Shown here piece after piece: positions 32,121 through 39,575 of a stretch of 64,000 nt of DNA (within the stretch, counting starts at the first letter, position 1; the number at the start of each line of letters is the position of its first letter). Where the stretch lies: positions 62,001 to 126,000 of the forward strand of contig JBBSDP010000002.1 of assembly GCA_038240605.1 (NCBI GenBank), read 5' to 3'. The DNA comes from JBBSDP01 sp038240605 (GTDB lineage: Bacteria > Planctomycetota > Phycisphaerae > Tepidisphaerales > Tepidisphaeraceae). The notes under the pieces are model-generated. The model worked only from the letters and a program-made list of their open reading frames with translations, did no database searches and had not been told where the DNA came from. Made by a program: the position numbers and the translations under genes.

Positions 32121-33756
32121 GGGGGGCACGGTCGCGCTGCGCGCCCGTCCACTTCGCGTTCGCTGGGATCTGGGCGGACTCAGCACGGCTGACGGGCGCG
32201 ACCTGCGCTGCACCTTCGTAGCCAGCGTCCGCGCCGTTCCCGATCCGCTCGATCGACGAATGCTCGCTGAGGTGTTGCTCGCCGGCCGCGATGCGATCAG
32301 CGCCGATGATGTCCGGGCGCATTTTTCCGCGCCGCTCGCCGCGGCGGCAGCGAAGGCCGCCTCGCGCTTCGCGGCTTCGGCATGGACCGAAGGGGACGAA
32401 GCGACCCGTGCGGCCATGGTCGATGCACTGGCCGGCGCGGCCAAGCCGGTCGCGTTCGCCAGCGGCGTCGAGCTGCTCGCCCCATTCGAGACTGAATTCC
32501 AAAGCCTCGCCCACCAGCAGGAACGACTGCGGGCCGTTCAGCAGGCGATCGTCGAAAAGCAGGCGGCTGGAGAGATCGAACAAGTGCAGCGTGCGGGTCA
32601 CCTGCTGCGCGAATTCCAGGCGCTGCGGCAATCGATGCCAGGGCTTTCCGCCGGGGCGGTGCTGGCGCACGTCGGTCCGGCGGACCGCGGCTCGATGCTG
32701 CGCTCGCTCCTTCTGGCCGGCGCGCAGCAGGCCGCGCCGCCACGGCTATGGGCAGTGGCCGGGCCGTACCTCGTGCGAATCGATTCGCCGGACGGGTCCA
32801 TCCGGCCAGAGCTGTTGCCCCTCCCGCCGACGCTCGGCCCGTTGCGCAGCGTGCAATCGGCGACAATCGATGGAGGGTCGGTACTGCTGATCGGCGCGCA
32901 GGGCGGCGTGATGTGCGTCCGCCCCGGCGAGACATCGGAGCCGCAGCTCTTTCACGTGCCGGGTCTCCAGTCGCGGCTCGGCTTCAACCAGGTTGTCTTT
33001 CTCGAGGTGACACAACAAATCTGCGCCTCCCACGCCGAAGCGGGCGTGGTGCTCTGGGATCGCACCGACCAGACGGCTCCGCGCGCCACGCTTCCTCCCG
33101 CGCAACTTGGCATGCTCGCCGGCTCGGCTGCGCCCCGAGCACAAGGAGCTGCGACGATCGTCATGAGTTCGCCCAGCGACAGCAGCGCGAGCATCATCGG
33201 TAGCGCCAGCGCTTCGCCAGGCGGACCGCGCAACCTGTTTGCGCTCGGCGATGGCTCAGTGCTGTTCAGCGTCGGCGGCGCATTGTTCCGCTGGGACGGC
33301 GTGACGCCACGGTCTGTCGGGACACGGTTCCCACACGATGTGGTCGCGATTCTCCCGATCGATGCCCAATCGCTCGGGGTGGTCCTGGAAGATGGAACGG
33401 TGCAGGTGAGCGACCGCGGTTCGCCGGACAAGGTTCAATCGACGCTCCGCCGCGGTGTGCGCGTCCGCGCCGCCGCTCTATTGCCCTGGCTCGAGGGTGC
33501 CCGGCTGCTGCTCGCAACGGACGCCGGTCCGCTGCAATGTATTGGCCTGGAAGACGGCATCGTCACCGAGTACCTCAGCGCGTATCGCCGCCTGCGCATG
33601 GTGAGCGGCTCGGCGACCGCGGTCGCCGCCGTCTCATCCGACCGCCAGCGCGTGATCGTCTGGAACAGCTGGGACGGCCGCCAGCCCGCCGGCGAGTTCT
33701 ACCTCATGGGCCTGACGCGTCACCGCATCGCGGACATCGACTTCGGCCAAGTCTGA
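32086..33756 (+). CDS. Beta-propeller-like protein with a SPFH-like N-terminal region
   Basis: A 556-residue protein not assigned to a named family. The N-terminus (about 15-95) reads RARPLRVRWDLGGLSTADGRDLRCTF and VRAVPDPLDRRMLAEVLL, resembling band-7/SPFH-type cores. A helical, Glu/Gln-rich segment follows (about 140-200), then repeated beta units from about residue 220 to the end (for example LWAVAGPYLVRIDSPDG, GSVLFSVGGALFRWDG) typical of a WD40/Kelch-like propeller. A small Ser-rich stretch occurs near 365. ATG 32086 overlaps the antiporter gene by 35 bp, so the two are probably co-translated. The link between Ca2+ transport and this protein is suggestive only. Confidence 0.7.
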   Translation: MPLQENELARREGGTVALRARPLRVRWDLGGLSTADGRDLRCTFVASVRAVPDPLDRRMLAEVLLAGRDAISADDVRAHFSAPLAAAAAKAASRFAASAWTEGDEATRAAMVDALAGAAKPVAFASGVELLAPFETEFQSLAHQQERLRAVQQAIVEKQAAGEIEQVQRAGHLLREFQALRQSMPGLSAGAVLAHVGPADRGSMLRSLLLAGAQQAAPPRLWAVAGPYLVRIDSPDGSIRPELLPLPPTLGPLRSVQSATIDGGSVLLIGAQGGVMCVRPGETSEPQLFHVPGLQSRLGFNQVVFLEVTQQICASHAEAGVVLWDRTDQTAPRATLPPAQLGMLAGSAAPRAQGAATIVMSSPSDSSASIIGSASASPGGPRNLFALGDGSVLFSVGGALFRWDGVTPRSVGTRFPHDVVAILPIDAQSLGVVLEDGTVQVSDRGSPDKVQSTLRRGVRVRAAALLPWLEGARLLLATDAGPLQCIGLEDGIVTEYLSAYRRLRMVSGSATAVAAVSSDRQRVIVWNSWDGRQPAGEFYLMGLTRHRIADIDFGQV

Positions 33757-33761
33757 TTCAC

Positions 33762-33847
33762 GGAGAGGAGAGGATGGAAGATGGAAGATAGAGGATGGCG
33801 CGTAGGTCTATTCTCCATCCTCCATCTTCCATCCTCTCCCCTCTTCC
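33762..33847. repeat. Heptanucleotide array R5 in inverted orientation
   Basis: A left array GAGGATG/GAAGATG (33763-33798) faces a right array CATCCTC/CATCTTC (33814-33847). The two form a long imperfect stem with period seven. It lies between the propeller gene and proC and may also work as a terminator-like structure. Confidence 0.85.
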
Positions 33848-33903
33848 GCGGAGTGAAGTCGGCTGAAATTGACCGCTAACGCCGGGACGCTGACAATTCG
33901 GGG

Positions 33904-34764
33904 ATGGCTCACGAACTGGGAATTATCGGCGCGGGGAACATGGCGGAGGCGATCGTTCGGGGAGCGATTCGTGCGGGGCGATTCGCGCCGGCGGATGTCG
34001 TCGCCGCGGATGTCGTTCCGGCCCGGCGCGAGCTGTTCCGGTCGCAGCTTCGAGTGCGCGCGGTCGCAGAGAATGTTGAGGCGGCGACGGACGCTCGGAT
34101 CATCCTGCTCAGCGTCAAGCCGCAGCAGATGGCGGACGTGCTGGGCGGCCTGGGGCGCGTGATGTCGCCGCGGACCCTTGTCATTTCCATTGCGGCGGGG
34201 ATCAGCAACTCGTTCATCGAAAATGCGCTGGCCGCGGGAAAGGAGTGGCGGGTGGTGCGGGCGATGCCCAACACGCCGTTGTTGGTGGGAGAGGGAATGG
34301 TCGCGCTGGCCCGCGGACGACACGCGAGCGACGAGGACGTCGTCGCGGCGCGATCGCTCTTCGGCGAATCGGCGCCCGCGAAGAACGGCAAGGAGGACGA
34401 TGCCGCGAGCCAGTCCGGCGGGCAGATCATCGAGCTGCCCGAGACGCTGATGGACGCCGTGACCGCGGTCAGCGGCTCGGGGCCGGCCTACTTCTTCTAC
34501 CTGGCCGAGCAGATGATCCAAGCGGGAATCGACCTGGGCCTGATGCCGGAGGATGCGCGCCGGCTCGCGGCCCAGACTGCGCTGGGAGCCGGTCGCATGC
34601 TTGCGAACCTCCCTGATTCGCCGCAGGAACTTCGTCGGCGGGTGACCAGCCCCAACGGCACAACCCATGCGGCGATCACGCTGATGGAGTCGCGGGAGGT
34701 GGGGAGCGCTCTGCGAGAGGCGGTCAAAGCCGCCGCTCGTCGGAGCAAAGAACTCGGGCAATGA
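33904..34764 (+). CDS. proC: Pyrroline-5-carboxylate reductase
   Basis: A 286-residue enzyme catalysing the last step of proline synthesis (P5C to proline, NADPH). The Rossmann start is GIIGAGNMAEAIVRG, then VKPQQMADVLG, RAMPNTPLLVGEGMVAL, and the C-terminal dimerisation domain with AVSGSGPAYFFYLAEQM and RRRVTSPNGTTHAAI. Length and order are normal. A Lys/Asp-rich insert with AKNGKEDDAASQSGGQ (about 160-175) is unusual for ProC. The ATG at 33904 lies after a weak upstream region, and the DoxX gene begins 77 bp downstream. Confidence 0.96.
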   Translation: MAHELGIIGAGNMAEAIVRGAIRAGRFAPADVVAADVVPARRELFRSQLRVRAVAENVEAATDARIILLSVKPQQMADVLGGLGRVMSPRTLVISIAAGISNSFIENALAAGKEWRVVRAMPNTPLLVGEGMVALARGRHASDEDVVAARSLFGESAPAKNGKEDDAASQSGGQIIELPETLMDAVTAVSGSGPAYFFYLAEQMIQAGIDLGLMPEDARRLAAQTALGAGRMLANLPDSPQELRRRVTSPNGTTHAAITLMESREVGSALREAVKAAARRSKELGQ

Positions 34765-34841
34765 CGGCGGTCTGGCCGATATATGGGACGTGTCTGGGCT
34801 CGCGTTTTGAGCTCGCTGAGCCTGTTCCCGAGGAGAAATCT

Positions 34842-35291
34842 ATGAAAAATCCGCTGAAAACCGACCGATCGACCAATCTGGGCCTGCTGCTGGGCCGTCT
34901 GCCGATGGGCCTGTTCATACTGCTGGCCGGCGTCTTCAAGCTTCAGGGCGGGGCCGCGGCATTTGCCAGCGCCAACGCCAGCAAGATTCCAAGCTGGGCG
35001 CCGCAGGACTTGGGCCACCAATACCTTCGCGCGATCCCTTATATGGAGGTGGCAGTGGGCGCGATGCTGATCTTCGGCCTGCTGTCGCGCGTGGCGGGAT
35101 TGGTCGGAGCCCTGATGATCGCCAGCTTCACGATCGCGATCACCGGCTGGCGCGAGCCCAAGCCGTTCGACCCGAACCTGATCTTCATCGGCCTGATGCT
35201 GGTCACCTTCCTCACTGGCCCGGGCGGCATCAGCGTCGACGGCGCGCTCTTCGGCAAGAAGAGCAAGTCCAACTTCCAATCGAAAGATTAG
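34842..35291 (+). CDS. DoxX family membrane protein
   Basis: A 149-residue protein with four transmembrane helices. Typical DoxX features are the first helix with GRLPMGLFILLAGVFKL, an interhelical region ending LRAIPYMEVAVGAMLIFGLLSRVAG, and the last helix. Members take part in quinone-linked or thiosulfate/redox chemistry or act as partners of SodA-like stress proteins. AGGAG lies 9 bases before the ATG at 34842. The gene follows proC closely, and its stop overlaps the stop of the convergent SecA-like gene by 4 bp. Confidence 0.85.
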   Translation: MKNPLKTDRSTNLGLLLGRLPMGLFILLAGVFKLQGGAAAFASANASKIPSWAPQDLGHQYLRAIPYMEVAVGAMLIFGLLSRVAGLVGALMIASFTIAITGWREPKPFDPNLIFIGLMLVTFLTGPGGISVDGALFGKKSKSNFQSKD

Positions 35292-37222
35292 AACGGCAAA
35301 CTCTGGTCCATCCAGTCGTCGGCTTTGAGGACCTGCTTGCGGTTGAAGCGGGCAAGCCGTTCGGCGCGGGCCTGGGCGGTCTTGATCAGGCGGCTGGCGC
35401 CGATGGTTCGCCACATCTTGCGCGACTTCGGGGCGTGGCGGAGGAAAAGGTCGTCCTCGGCGCTGGTGAACATCTGCGCCGAGCCGGGATCGCCCTGGCG
35501 GGCGGCACGGCCGAAGAGCTGGCGGTCGACGCGCCCGGAGCCGTGCGGCTCGGTCGAGATCACGTGAAGTCCCCCCAGCACGGCGACGCCGCGCGAGAGT
35601 TTGATGTCGGTGCCGCGGCCGGCCATGTTGGTGGCGACGGTAACCTGCCCGCGCTGCCCTGCCTCAGCGACGATCGTCGCCTCCTGGGCGGTCTGCGACG
35701 CGTTGAGCACGCGGTGCATCAGGTTCTTCGCCGTGAGCCGACGGCTCACTTCTTCCGATGCCAGTACGCTGCGCGTACCGACGAGGACGGGCAGTCCCTT
35801 CTCGTGAAGCTCGGCAACCCGCTCGACGACCGCCTCCCACTTCTGCTCCATCTTGTCGAACATGCGGATGGGAAGCTGCTTGCGAATGCAGGGACGGTTG
35901 GTGGGGATGCGGATGACCGGCCGCTGGTAGATCTGCCACAGCTCCCCTGCCGCTTCCCACGCCGTTCCGGTCATGCCCGCCATGCTCGGATATTGGCGGA
36001 AGAATCGCTGGAAGCTGAGACGCGCCAAGTTTTCCTTGTCGGCGGTGACCGTCACGGCTTCCTTCACTTCGATCGCCTGGTGGAGTCCGTGGCGCCAGCT
36101 TCGGTCGGCCATGACGCGGCCGGTAAACTCGTCGATGATCTGCACCTTCTGGTCTTCGCCGATCAGGTATTGCTCGTCGCGGACGAAGCAGTGCAGCGCC
36201 ACCAGCGCCTGCGTGACCAGCTCCTCGCGACGGCGTTTTCCCTTCCAGAAACCGGATTCACTGGAGAGATGCTCGAGCTGATCCTGTCCGCGCGACGTCA
36301 GCTCGACGGAGCGAACGGTTCGATCGAGCGTGAAATCGCGGCCGAAATCAAGCTCCTGGGCCAGCTCGTGGGCCGCCCGGTAATGCGTGGCATTGGCCTC
36401 GTCATCGGGGCTGTTGGAGATAATCAGCGGGGTTACCGCTTCGTCGATCAGCAGGCTGTCCGCCTCGTCCACAAGCGCCCGAAAGAGCCCCGGGACCATG
36501 AGCCGGCCGGCGTAGCTGCTGCCGACGAGCTGGCCGATGGAGGTCTGCGTGCTGTTGCGCATCGTGCCGAGCTGAATCTGATCGCGGAGGAAGTCGGCGA
36601 CCAGCTCCTTGCTGGTGCAGTAGATGACGTCACGGCGGTAATGATCGATGCGATCGTTCGGCGATGCTTCGTGCACGATGTGCCCGGCCTCGAGTCCCAG
36701 CATGCGATAGACGGGCCCCATCTCCTCAGCGTCGCGCTGAACCAGGTAGTCGTTGACGGTGATGACGTGAACCGGCCTTCCCGACCAGGCGAGGATCGAA
36801 GCGGCGAGCGACGCGGTGAGCGTCTTGCCTTCGCCGGTTGCCATCTCCGCGATCGCGCCGCGAATCATGGCGAGCGCCCCCATGACCTGCACGTCGAACG
36901 GTCGCATCCCCACCGCCCGCAGCGCCGCCTCGCGGGCACAGGCGAGGGCCATGTCCAGTGCTTCGCCCTCGAGGCGCGAGAGCCGTGCCAGGTCGCGGAG
37001 CTCGGCGATCTTTTCCCGGAACTGCGTGGTGCCCAGGTCGTGGACCTGTGGCTCGAGCTTTCCGATCCGTGCCGCCTGCGCCCGCAGGGCGCGGAGGGTT
37101 GGACGGCGGTTCTTGACCCACCCGACGACGCCGTTGGCGAACGCATCCATCCCGCGCAGCTCGGGCGCCTTCACCCGGCGGGCGTCGAAAATCGACCAAA
37201 GCTCGTTGTTCAGGGTCGTCAT
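35288..37222 (-). CDS. Shortened SecA-like ATPase of the export cluster
   Basis: A 644-residue SecA homologue, short compared with the usual 840-950. The motor is complete: GEGKT Walker A (MATGEGKTLTASL, about 127-139), the DEAD-type box VDEADSLLIDEA (canonical DEVDS), GMTGTAWEAAGE, TNMAGRGTDIKLS and GRAARQGDPGSAQMF. The C-terminal zinc finger and the long linker are missing, and the helical scaffold part is reduced. It probably serves a special substrate or pathway rather than being the housekeeping SecA. It is the last gene of the adaptor/M50 cluster. The ATG at 37222 abuts a palindromic element (37225-37278), so there is no SD; a GTG at 37243 lies inside that element. Confidence 0.9.
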   Translation of the reverse strand: MTTLNNELWSIFDARRVKAPELRGMDAFANGVVGWVKNRRPTLRALRAQAARIGKLEPQVHDLGTTQFREKIAELRDLARLSRLEGEALDMALACAREAALRAVGMRPFDVQVMGALAMIRGAIAEMATGEGKTLTASLAASILAWSGRPVHVITVNDYLVQRDAEEMGPVYRMLGLEAGHIVHEASPNDRIDHYRRDVIYCTSKELVADFLRDQIQLGTMRNSTQTSIGQLVGSSYAGRLMVPGLFRALVDEADSLLIDEAVTPLIISNSPDDEANATHYRAAHELAQELDFGRDFTLDRTVRSVELTSRGQDQLEHLSSESGFWKGKRRREELVTQALVALHCFVRDEQYLIGEDQKVQIIDEFTGRVMADRSWRHGLHQAIEVKEAVTVTADKENLARLSFQRFFRQYPSMAGMTGTAWEAAGELWQIYQRPVIRIPTNRPCIRKQLPIRMFDKMEQKWEAVVERVAELHEKGLPVLVGTRSVLASEEVSRRLTAKNLMHRVLNASQTAQEATIVAEAGQRGQVTVATNMAGRGTDIKLSRGVAVLGGLHVISTEPHGSGRVDRQLFGRAARQGDPGSAQMFTSAEDDLFLRHAPKSRKMWRTIGASRLIKTAQARAERLARFNRKQVLKADDWMDQSLPF

Positions 37223-37224
37223 CA

Positions 37225-37278
37225 GTAGGGTGGGCTCGGCCACCCATTTCGGTCATTGGTGGGCCGAGCCCACCCTAC
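37225..37278. repeat. Inverted repeat between the M50 gene and the SecA-like gene
   Basis: An 18-19 bp near-perfect inverted repeat, GTAGGGTGGGCTCGGCC and its complement GGCCGAGCCCACCCTAC, with a 17 bp loop. It occupies the whole 56 bp gap between stop (37279) and start (37222). It differs in sequence from the 61 bp family. Confidence 0.88.
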
Positions 37279-39462
37279 CTAGATCCACGGGCTGTTTCGG
37301 GTCTGGATCAGTTGGTAGAACTTGCGGCCCCACTGCCAGAGCAAGGGCTTGTGGTCGAGCTTGAAGCGGACATAGGCGCGCTGGCCAGCCACGTATTTCT
37401 GGTCAGGATTATTCACCGGCACTTCCAGGATGAACTGCTCGGCCTGCGACTTGGTCGGGTCGCGCGGATCGACCGGCTCCTCTTCGCCGCCCGGCTGGGC
37501 AACGGCGGGACTGGGCAGGTCGCGCGTGGCCGCTCCCATTTCACGCGGCTTGCCCGCGGCGGACACCACGGTCCCCAGGTCGCCGGCAAAACGGACCAGT
37601 GTCTGGTTGACGCTTTGCGGGTTCACGAGCTGGGATTCGTTCTGCTCGAGCAGGACGCGGACGGTCAGGGCATCGCTGCGTTCGATCTCGCCAATCTGCT
37701 CGCCGACCTGCATGTGACGACCGAGGTACTCGTTGAGATTCGGAGAAACCAGGTGCCCGGCCAACGTGGCACGGACCGTCAGCTCATCGTGCTTTTTCGT
37801 CAGTGTCGCCAGGTGCTCGGTGATGGCGGCGAGCGTGTCTTCCTCGATGCGGGCCTGGGCCGGATCGTCAGCGCGAGCCGCGGTCAGGCGAAGCTGGTAT
37901 TCGTCCAGCCGAGCCTGCGTCTGGGCGATGTCCCGGTCCAGTTCCGGGTCGCGGCAGACGAGGATCACGTCTCCAACGGCAACCGACTGGCCGTCCTTCG
38001 CGACGATCGACTCGATGAATCCCTTTTGTCCCGCACGAACGACATCGTGGGCGGCGGCCTGGGTAATGCCGACCTGGTCGATATTGAGCGGGAACCGCAC
38101 GAGCCCGATCAGCACAACCGCGGCCGTCGCCACCGCCAGGCAGAACGCAGTCGCCCGGCCGCGCTTGCGGTGAAGTTCCGGGTCGATCGTGAGGTACTTG
38201 AAGATTTGGAACACCGGCATCAACAGCCAGGTCACGACGCCGCCCAGCGCCATCAGCATGCCGAGCACCGGGATCTGGTAGGCGACGAGCAGGATGATCA
38301 CCACGCCGATAAAGGTGCGGTAGATCGACGACGTGATCGAGTAGCTGAAAAGCCAGAAACGCTGGAGTGGCGGCGGCAGCGGCTGCTGCAACTTCACGCC
38401 AAACACATGCCGCTTGATCAAGCCCAGGGTGTATTCGGTGCTCTTCTGGCGGAGGTTGGGGATCTCCAGAAAGTCAGCCAGAATGTAGTAGCCATCGTAA
38501 CGAAGCAGCGGATTAGCGTTGAAGATGACGGTCGTGACCGACGCCACGAGCATCGCGTTGAAGGCGAGCTGGTTGATCAGGTGCGACGTGCTGGTGTTGA
38601 TCCAGATGAAGGCCATCAGCGCCGCGAAGAACAGCTCGACAATCATGCCCGCCGCGCCCACGAAGACGCGCTGCCACTTGCTGGGGAAGGACCAGGCCGT
38701 GGACGCGTCGACGTACGGCGTCGGCACGAAGACCAGGAACATGATCCCCAGCTCGTGACACTCGCCGCCAAAGCGCCGGCAACCGAAGGCGTGCCCCAGC
38801 TCGTGGATGAGCTTGATGAAGACGAAGGCGCCCCAGAGCCACATCAGGTTGATCGTGTTCCCGCGGATATCGACCGCGTGAACCGCGGCCTTCTTGAGGC
38901 TGTGATGCGGATCGTCCCAGTGCGGAACGAGGGCGATGATCGCGGCTGCAACAACCACGAGCCAGACCAGCGCCCCGATCTTGCTGAAGAGCACCCGCAC
39001 CAGCGGCATCCAGCGCTGAAGGAAGCGGTCCGGATCCCACAATGGGAGCCGGGGGAACAGAACGTTCATCAGACGGCCCTGCATCTTGCGCTTGCTGAGC
39101 TGCTTGTGCCGGCGGAGCAGGACGGTCGCGTCGGGCGTGACGTCGGCGTCGATCAGGTTGGCCGAATACAGGTGCGATAGAATCTGGATGACTTCCGGCT
39201 GCGTCGGCGCATCATCTTCCAGCGTCCCGCCCACCAGGTCCCACGCCTCCTCCACGGTTCGCGAGCCATCGAGCAGGCCAATGAATCGGTAGGCCGGATC
39301 GCTAAGGCGATGGAACTGGTTCCCCGCCGGATCGCGAACGACGTACCAGCGGTCCCCGCGGTAAAACTGCCGCGAGATCTGCGCCCCCGCGCGCAGCTTG
39401 ACTCGCAGGTTCTTCACCCGATACCAGGACTCGGAAAATGTGGGGCGAAGTTGAAGAGTCAT
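37279..39462 (-). CDS. PqqD-like / M50 site-2 protease-type / HlyD adaptor fusion
   Basis: A 727-residue membrane protein with three parts. Residues about 35-110 resemble a PqqD-like peptide-binding wHTH (FHRLSDPAYRFIGLLDG, VIQILSHLYSANLI). Residues about 160-450 hold several transmembrane helices and the zinc site HELGH (220-224) with the third ligand region NPLLRYDGY (near Asp323), as in M50 intramembrane proteases. From about 455 comes a HlyD/lipoyl-like barrel and coiled coil (VRAGQKGFIESIVAKDGQSV, a long Gln/Asp helix). The chain ends with a C-terminal tail. The combination suggests recognition, cleavage and periplasmic guidance of a substrate in one protein. Start ATG 39462 directly follows heptanucleotide array R6 and lacks an SD. 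Confidence 0.85.
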   Translation of the reverse strand: MTLQLRPTFSESWYRVKNLRVKLRAGAQISRQFYRGDRWYVVRDPAGNQFHRLSDPAYRFIGLLDGSRTVEEAWDLVGGTLEDDAPTQPEVIQILSHLYSANLIDADVTPDATVLLRRHKQLSKRKMQGRLMNVLFPRLPLWDPDRFLQRWMPLVRVLFSKIGALVWLVVVAAAIIALVPHWDDPHHSLKKAAVHAVDIRGNTINLMWLWGAFVFIKLIHELGHAFGCRRFGGECHELGIMFLVFVPTPYVDASTAWSFPSKWQRVFVGAAGMIVELFFAALMAFIWINTSTSHLINQLAFNAMLVASVTTVIFNANPLLRYDGYYILADFLEIPNLRQKSTEYTLGLIKRHVFGVKLQQPLPPPLQRFWLFSYSITSSIYRTFIGVVIILLVAYQIPVLGMLMALGGVVTWLLMPVFQIFKYLTIDPELHRKRGRATAFCLAVATAAVVLIGLVRFPLNIDQVGITQAAAHDVVRAGQKGFIESIVAKDGQSVAVGDVILVCRDPELDRDIAQTQARLDEYQLRLTAARADDPAQARIEEDTLAAITEHLATLTKKHDELTVRATLAGHLVSPNLNEYLGRHMQVGEQIGEIERSDALTVRVLLEQNESQLVNPQSVNQTLVRFAGDLGTVVSAAGKPREMGAATRDLPSPAVAQPGGEEEPVDPRDPTKSQAEQFILEVPVNNPDQKYVAGQRAYVRFKLDHKPLLWQWGRKFYQLIQTRNSPWI

Positions 39463-39573
39463 TCAGGGTTCGGAGTTTAGGGTTCAGGGTTCAGGGTTCA
39501 GGGTTCAGTAAAGAGGGGCCTTGAGGCAGAGTGGATGTTTCGTTTCCTCCTGAACCCCGAACCCTGAACCCTC
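39462..39573. repeat. Heptanucleotide array R6 in inverted orientation
   Basis: GGGTTCA units (39462-39508) face TGAACCC units (39550-39572), giving a large potential stem of period-7 repeats. It fills the gap between the GAF-adaptor stop and the M50-adaptor start and supplies the 5' leader of the M50 gene. Confidence 0.88.
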
Positions 39574-39575
39574 CG

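Noticed and set aside
35435..37228. A 597-codon plus-strand open frame opposite the SecA-like gene.
   Set aside because: Antisense shadow; the minus strand has all SecA motor motifs.
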